In this document: in pieces, positions 61,234-64,000 of the stretch
Layout of the letters: each line of letters begins with the position of its first letter
How positions within the stretch are numbered: the first letter of the stretch is position 1
Source: VAZQ01 sp035693615
Lineage (GTDB): Bacteria; Pseudomonadota; Alphaproteobacteria; Rhizobiales; Xanthobacteraceae
Length of the DNA stretch: 64,000 bases
Assembly (NCBI GenBank): GCA_035693615.1
Contig: DASSGH010000075.1
Span: 1-64,000, forward strand
Direction of reading: 5' to 3'
The notes under the pieces: generated by a model
Seen by the model: only the letters and a program-made list of their open reading frames with translations
What the model was told of the DNA's origin: nothing
The model's database searches: none
Position numbers and translations under genes: made by a program

Positions 61234-62229
61234 TCACATGTCGAGCGTGCTGGGAACGAACAATTCCTCGACCTTGACGCGGCGTTCGCTCAGCCCCTGC
61301 TCGTGCACGTATTGAGCGATCGTGTCGAGCACCGCGCGGGATGCCTTGAAGCCGTACGCCAGCGGATCATGGGCGCCCAACGCGCGCTGGACGCTGTCGT
61401 CCAGCAATCCGGTTTCGAAATACCAATGCAGATAGGATTGGCCGTAGCGCGCGATCTCCTCCTTGGCCGCGACGAACGCCGCATAAAGGTTCAGCGGAAC
61501 CCAGGGATGGCGCTCGAGCAGCGAGCGCCGCACCACGACCGTGTGATTGATCGGAAACAGCCCGGTCTTGGCGTAGAAGCGGCGGCCTTCGGCGGCGGGG
61601 TCGGGAAACAGATGGCGCGTCACCCCCGACACATCGAGCGTGCTGCGGTCGATCAGATTCGGATGGACGAGATAAAGCAGCGCGCCGTCGAGCTCGCCGC
61701 GCACGAGCATCTCGCCGATATTGGTGTTGGGCGCGATATAGTGCAGCCGGACGCCAGGCGGGCTAAAGCCGGTCGCGCCGCCGTGGCTTTTCTCCGGGTT
61801 GCGCTCCATGAACCATTCGATGTCGCGCGCGTGCACGCCGAATTCGTGCTGCAGGACGCCGCGCGACCAGATCGCCCAGGTTTGCTGATATTCCGGCACG
61901 CCGATGCGTTTGCCGCGCAGATCGGCCGGCGCCGCGATGGTGGAATCCCTGCGCACCATGATGCTGGTATGGAAGAACTTGCGCATGGTGAACACGGGGA
62001 TCGCGACCCAGCGCGTGTCGCCGCGCGAGGTGGCGATGATGAGCGAGGACATCGACATTTCCGACACGTCGAACTCGGCGAAGCGCAGCTGCCGCCAAAA
62101 CATCTCGGACGGATGCACCACCGTAATGACCGGCTTGATCCCCTGCGGGACGACCCGGCCTTCGATCAGCGGCCGCGTACGCTCGTTGTCGGAAAGCGCG
62201 ATGCTCAGCTCGAGCCGGGACTCGGTCAT
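61234..62229 (-). CDS. 4,5-dihydroxyphthalate decarboxylase-like protein (PBP2 fold)
   Basis: 331 residues from ATG 62229; the longer ORF upstream is a shadow. It has no signal peptide, unlike transporter binding proteins, and starts ELSIALSDNERTRPLIEGRV. RFAEFDVSEMSMSSLIIATS and GKRIGVPEYQQTWAIWSRG follow the pattern of Pht5-type 4,5-dihydroxyphthalate decarboxylases, which have a periplasmic-binding-protein fold. It would decarboxylate a dihydroxy aromatic acid in the cytoplasm. It follows the Rieske gene of module B by 74 bases, suggesting one operon. Confidence 0.82.
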   Translation of the reverse strand: MTESRLELSIALSDNERTRPLIEGRVVPQGIKPVITVVHPSEMFWRQLRFAEFDVSEMSMSSLIIATSRGDTRWVAIPVFTMRKFFHTSIMVRRDSTIAAPADLRGKRIGVPEYQQTWAIWSRGVLQHEFGVHARDIEWFMERNPEKSHGGATGFSPPGVRLHYIAPNTNIGEMLVRGELDGALLYLVHPNLIDRSTLDVSGVTRHLFPDPAAEGRRFYAKTGLFPINHTVVVRRSLLERHPWVPLNLYAAFVAAKEEIARYGQSYLHWYFETGLLDDSVQRALGAHDPLAYGFKASRAVLDTIAQYVHEQGLSERRVKVEELFVPSTLDM

Positions 62230-62261
62230 GAAGGAATGGTTCCGCGGAACAGCGCGCGAGC

Positions 62262-62300
62262 CGCCCTCAGCCTGAGGAGCGCGCGCAAGACATGAGGCCG
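62262..62300. repeat. Short copy of the CCTCA/TGAGG palindromic repeat
   Basis: CCTCAGCCTGAGGAGCGCGC followed by CATGAGGCCG is the same pattern as the ends of the tandem repeats at 56822-56995, reduced to under 40 bp. It sits in the gap between the decarboxylase-like and Rieske B genes. Confidence 0.5.
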
Positions 62301-62303
62301 ATC

Positions 62304-62678
62304 TCAGGCGGCCGGCGGCACGCTGACATAGACTCGGTTGTCGCGCACCTTCACGTCGACCGGCCGCAGACGATATTTCGGATCGCCGCAGTGGCGGCCC
62401 GTCTCGAGGTCGAATTCCCAACCGTGCCAGGGACAGACGATGTTGCGCCTCTTGGAGAAACGAAGGCCGCGGCTGGTCTGGTCCGCCGCAAGCTCTTCCT
62501 CGACGCGCGGGATCACCTTTCCCTGACAGACCGGGCCGCCGTCGTGCGGGCAATGATTCTCATAGGCGACGAGGCGGTCGCCTTCGCGGAAAATTCCGAC
62601 TTCGAACGCGTCGACTCGCAACACGCGATAGCCCCCTTCCACGAACTCGCTGAGCTCGCCCACCATGATCTCGTTCAT
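62304..62678 (-). CDS. Rieske [2Fe-2S] protein with enlarged inter-motif loop, copy B
   Basis: 124 residues. Cluster ligands C43, H45, C82 and H85 (NHCPHDGG and IVCPWHGWE) are 36 residues apart, with CQGKVIPRVEEELAADQT inserted, matching copy A at 53442 in architecture. No signal peptide. In transcript order it is third after amidohydrolase B and the small protein B, the reverse of the order in module A. Its role is presumably electron transfer or regulation with those partners. Confidence 0.88.
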   Translation of the reverse strand: MNEIMVGELSEFVEGGYRVLRVDAFEVGIFREGDRLVAYENHCPHDGGPVCQGKVIPRVEEELAADQTSRGLRFSKRRNIVCPWHGWEFDLETGRHCGDPKYRLRPVDVKVRDNRVYVSVPPAA

Positions 62679-62700
62679 CGCCTCACCCTTGCTTGCCCGA

Positions 62701-63012
62701 TCACTCGCGCTCCCCGCGCCGGTACCACATTTGCAGATCGAAGAAGTTGAGATCGGCCGCGCGCATGAACGCGCAGATCGCCGTCACTGCCTCCGTCGCA
62801 TTCACGGGCCGGTCGCCGAACGGGGCAAGCACCCGCCCAGGCTCTTCCGATTTGGCGGCATAGAGCCGAACGGCGGCAGAGAGCACATGCTGCAGATTTT
62901 CGTCAGACACCGCATCCGGCCGGCCGTTCTTGAGCGCCTCGTCGACCGATGCGCAAAACGCCGCGCCGCAATCGGCACCGGCCGTATCGCTCCTGGCCGC
63001 GGATGAACTCAT
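62701..63012 (-). CDS. Small helical protein of unrecognised family, copy B
   Basis: 103 residues from ATG 63012, only the conserved helical domain without the basic N-terminus of copy A. Shared with copy A are AL-x2-GR-x-DA-x-S-x-E-x-LQ, AA-x3-YAA, ATE and a C-terminal AA-x-L-x2-F-x-L-x-MW (NATEAVTAICAFMRAADLNF, then DLQMW). It lies 22 bases before the Rieske gene and 28 bases after the amidohydrolase. No named family is recognised; a subunit or adaptor role is inferred from conserved context. Confidence 0.75.
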   Translation of the reverse strand: MSSSAARSDTAGADCGAAFCASVDEALKNGRPDAVSDENLQHVLSAAVRLYAAKSEEPGRVLAPFGDRPVNATEAVTAICAFMRAADLNFFDLQMWYRRGERE

Positions 63013-63040
63013 GCCGACCTCAGGCCGCCCGGCCTCGTGC

Positions 63041-64000
63041 TCATTCGGCCGGGACAGCGACCGGCTGCGGCGATTTCTTCACGCCCGTCTTCGCCGCCGG
63101 CACTTCGAGCCCGAACAGCCGCGCGGCGTTGAGCCCGAGGATGTTGCGCTTGGCCTCTTCCTTCAGGAACGGCAACTTGGTGATCGAGCTGGGCGCGTCG
63201 AAGTCCCAATGCGGCCAGTCCGAGGCATAGAGGAGTTGGCTGTCGGCCCTGATCGCTTCGAACGTCGCTTGCGTGAGCTTCATGTTGCTGCGCTCGAGCG
63301 GCTGGCTGGTGAAGTACATCTCCTGGATGTACTCGCTCGGCTTGCGCTTGAGCAGCGGACACTCCGACGTGCGCATCATGTATTCGGAGTCGAGCCGCTG
63401 CATGACGAACGGAACCCAGGCAAGCCCGCTCTCGATCCAGATCACCTTGAGCTTGGGGAAGCGCTCCGGCAGGCCGTTGAGCACCCAATTGGTCATGTGG
63501 ATCATGTTGAAGTGCGCAAACGACAGTGAGTGCATGCCGATGAAGCGGTTGAGCTGCTGGAACGACGGATCGGCCCAGCTGAAGCCGGCGTGGAAGCCGA
63601 GCGGCTTGCCCGCCTCCTCGAGCGCCGCGTAGAGCCGCATATAGGAATTGTGCCAAACCGGCTTGTGCCGGGTCGAGGTGACGGAGAAGCCGACCACGCC
63701 GGGCGCGTCGCCGAAGCGCTCGACCGTGTCCACGCAGGCGTCGGGATCGTTGAACGGCAGGTAGAGCAACGCCTTTTGCCGCTTGTCCTGCGGCAGGATT
63801 TCCTCGATCAACCAGCGATTATAAGCATTGCCGAGCGCCACTTCGACGTCGACCTGCGGATGCATGCCGAGCGACAGCATGGGCGTGGGGAACACCACCA
63901 TGTAGTCGATGCCCAGCGCTTCCATCGCCCGTTGCGTGAGCTGCACCTGACGGTGCAACCCCGGCGGCGTCGGCTCGGCCAACTTCTGCTGATGCATGAT
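63041..64000 (-). CDS. Amidohydrolase-2 family protein, copy B (5' end beyond window)
   Basis: The frame is open to the right edge, so the N-terminus with the first metal motif is outside the window. The 320 visible residues align with copy A (54264) from about residue 115: LHRQVQLTQRAMEALGIDYM, GFHAGFSWADPSFQQLNRF, MIHMTNWVLNGLPERFPKLK and LLYASDWPHWDFD, including the His, His and Asp metal ligands. Function is as for copy A: decarboxylase- or hydrolase-type chemistry on an aromatic-derived acid. The small protein and Rieske genes follow directly. Confidence 0.87.
   Translation of the reverse strand: MMHQQKLAEPTPPGLHRQVQLTQRAMEALGIDYMVVFPTPMLSLGMHPQVDVEVALGNAYNRWLIEEILPQDKRQKALLYLPFNDPDACVDTVERFGDAPGVVGFSVTSTRHKPVWHNSYMRLYAALEEAGKPLGFHAGFSWADPSFQQLNRFIGMHSLSFAHFNMIHMTNWVLNGLPERFPKLKVIWIESGLAWVPFVMQRLDSEYMMRTSECPLLKRKPSEYIQEMYFTSQPLERSNMKLTQATFEAIRADSQLLYASDWPHWDFDAPSSITKLPFLKEEAKRNILGLNAARLFGLEVPAAKTGVKKSPQPVAVPAE

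Overview
The window looks like a chromosomal segment of a high-GC alphaproteobacterium of the order Hyphomicrobiales, probably on the Bradyrhizobium/Xanthobacteraceae side. The grounds are the rpsT-dnaA-dnaN-recF-gyrB replication block, a ROSE-type RNA thermometer in front of an hsp20 gene, the family composition (LivFGMH transporter, HyuAB, PDR/VanB reductase, phthalate-type Rieske oxygenase) and small dispersed palindromic repeats. Genes are tightly packed on both strands. I saw no rRNA, tRNA, CRISPR array, transposase or prophage gene. The organism is an inference; nothing in the window names it.

Layout. 0.3-8.2 kb: housekeeping and redox genes (cytochrome b561 plus membrane-anchored catalase-like peroxidase, VOC protein, EamA transporter, methyltransferase, flavin monooxygenase, dienelactone hydrolase, MsrA). 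8.4-21 kb: malic enzyme MaeB, a DapA-like lyase, then rpsT, a 1.1 kb AT-rich gap, dnaA, dnaN, recF, a quinone oxidoreductase and gyrB. 21-29.5 kb: Rieske oxygenase alpha subunit, metallo-hydrolase, two tandem palindromic elements, and a complete branched-chain-amino-acid-type ABC transporter (livF, livG, livM, livH and a binding protein). 29.7-40.3 kb: a catabolic region with a bicupin protein and an EutA-like reactivase, an amidohydrolase/hydroxyisobutyrate-dehydrogenase-like/Ldh operon, hydantoinase A and B, and an alpha/beta hydrolase. 40.6-49.4 kb: a co-directional run combining a molybdenum hydroxylase (2Fe-2S subunit and two paralogous large subunits) with cytochrome c, flavocytochrome c sulfide dehydrogenase and SoxXYZA. 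49.6-53.2 kb: extradiol-type VOC dioxygenase, Hsp20, small ORFs, FAH hydrolase. 53.4-64 kb: two copies of a module made of a Rieske protein, a small unrecognised protein and an amidohydrolase. Copy A (plus strand) is followed by a PDR/VanB reductase. Copy B (minus strand) leads into a 4,5-dihydroxyphthalate-decarboxylase-like protein, a GMC oxidoreductase, a Tat-signal thiamine-diphosphate enzyme and a cytochrome c.

How the genes may work together. The right half reads as aromatic or xenobiotic acid uptake and breakdown (ring hydroxylation, extradiol cleavage, FAH and dienelactone hydrolysis, decarboxylase-like amidohydrolases) with periplasmic electron-transfer enzymes (molybdenum hydroxylase, sulfide dehydrogenase, Sox, Tat-ThDP enzyme, cytochromes c). 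The most unusual points are the duplicated Rieske/small-protein/amidohydrolase module, whose gene order is reversed between copies and whose Rieske proteins carry an enlarged loop; the exported thiamine-diphosphate enzyme; a sox cluster without soxB and with an atypical SoxY tail; a 42-codon ORF that looks like the stump of a lost 2Fe-2S subunit; and RNA-level control signals at hsp20 and rpsT.
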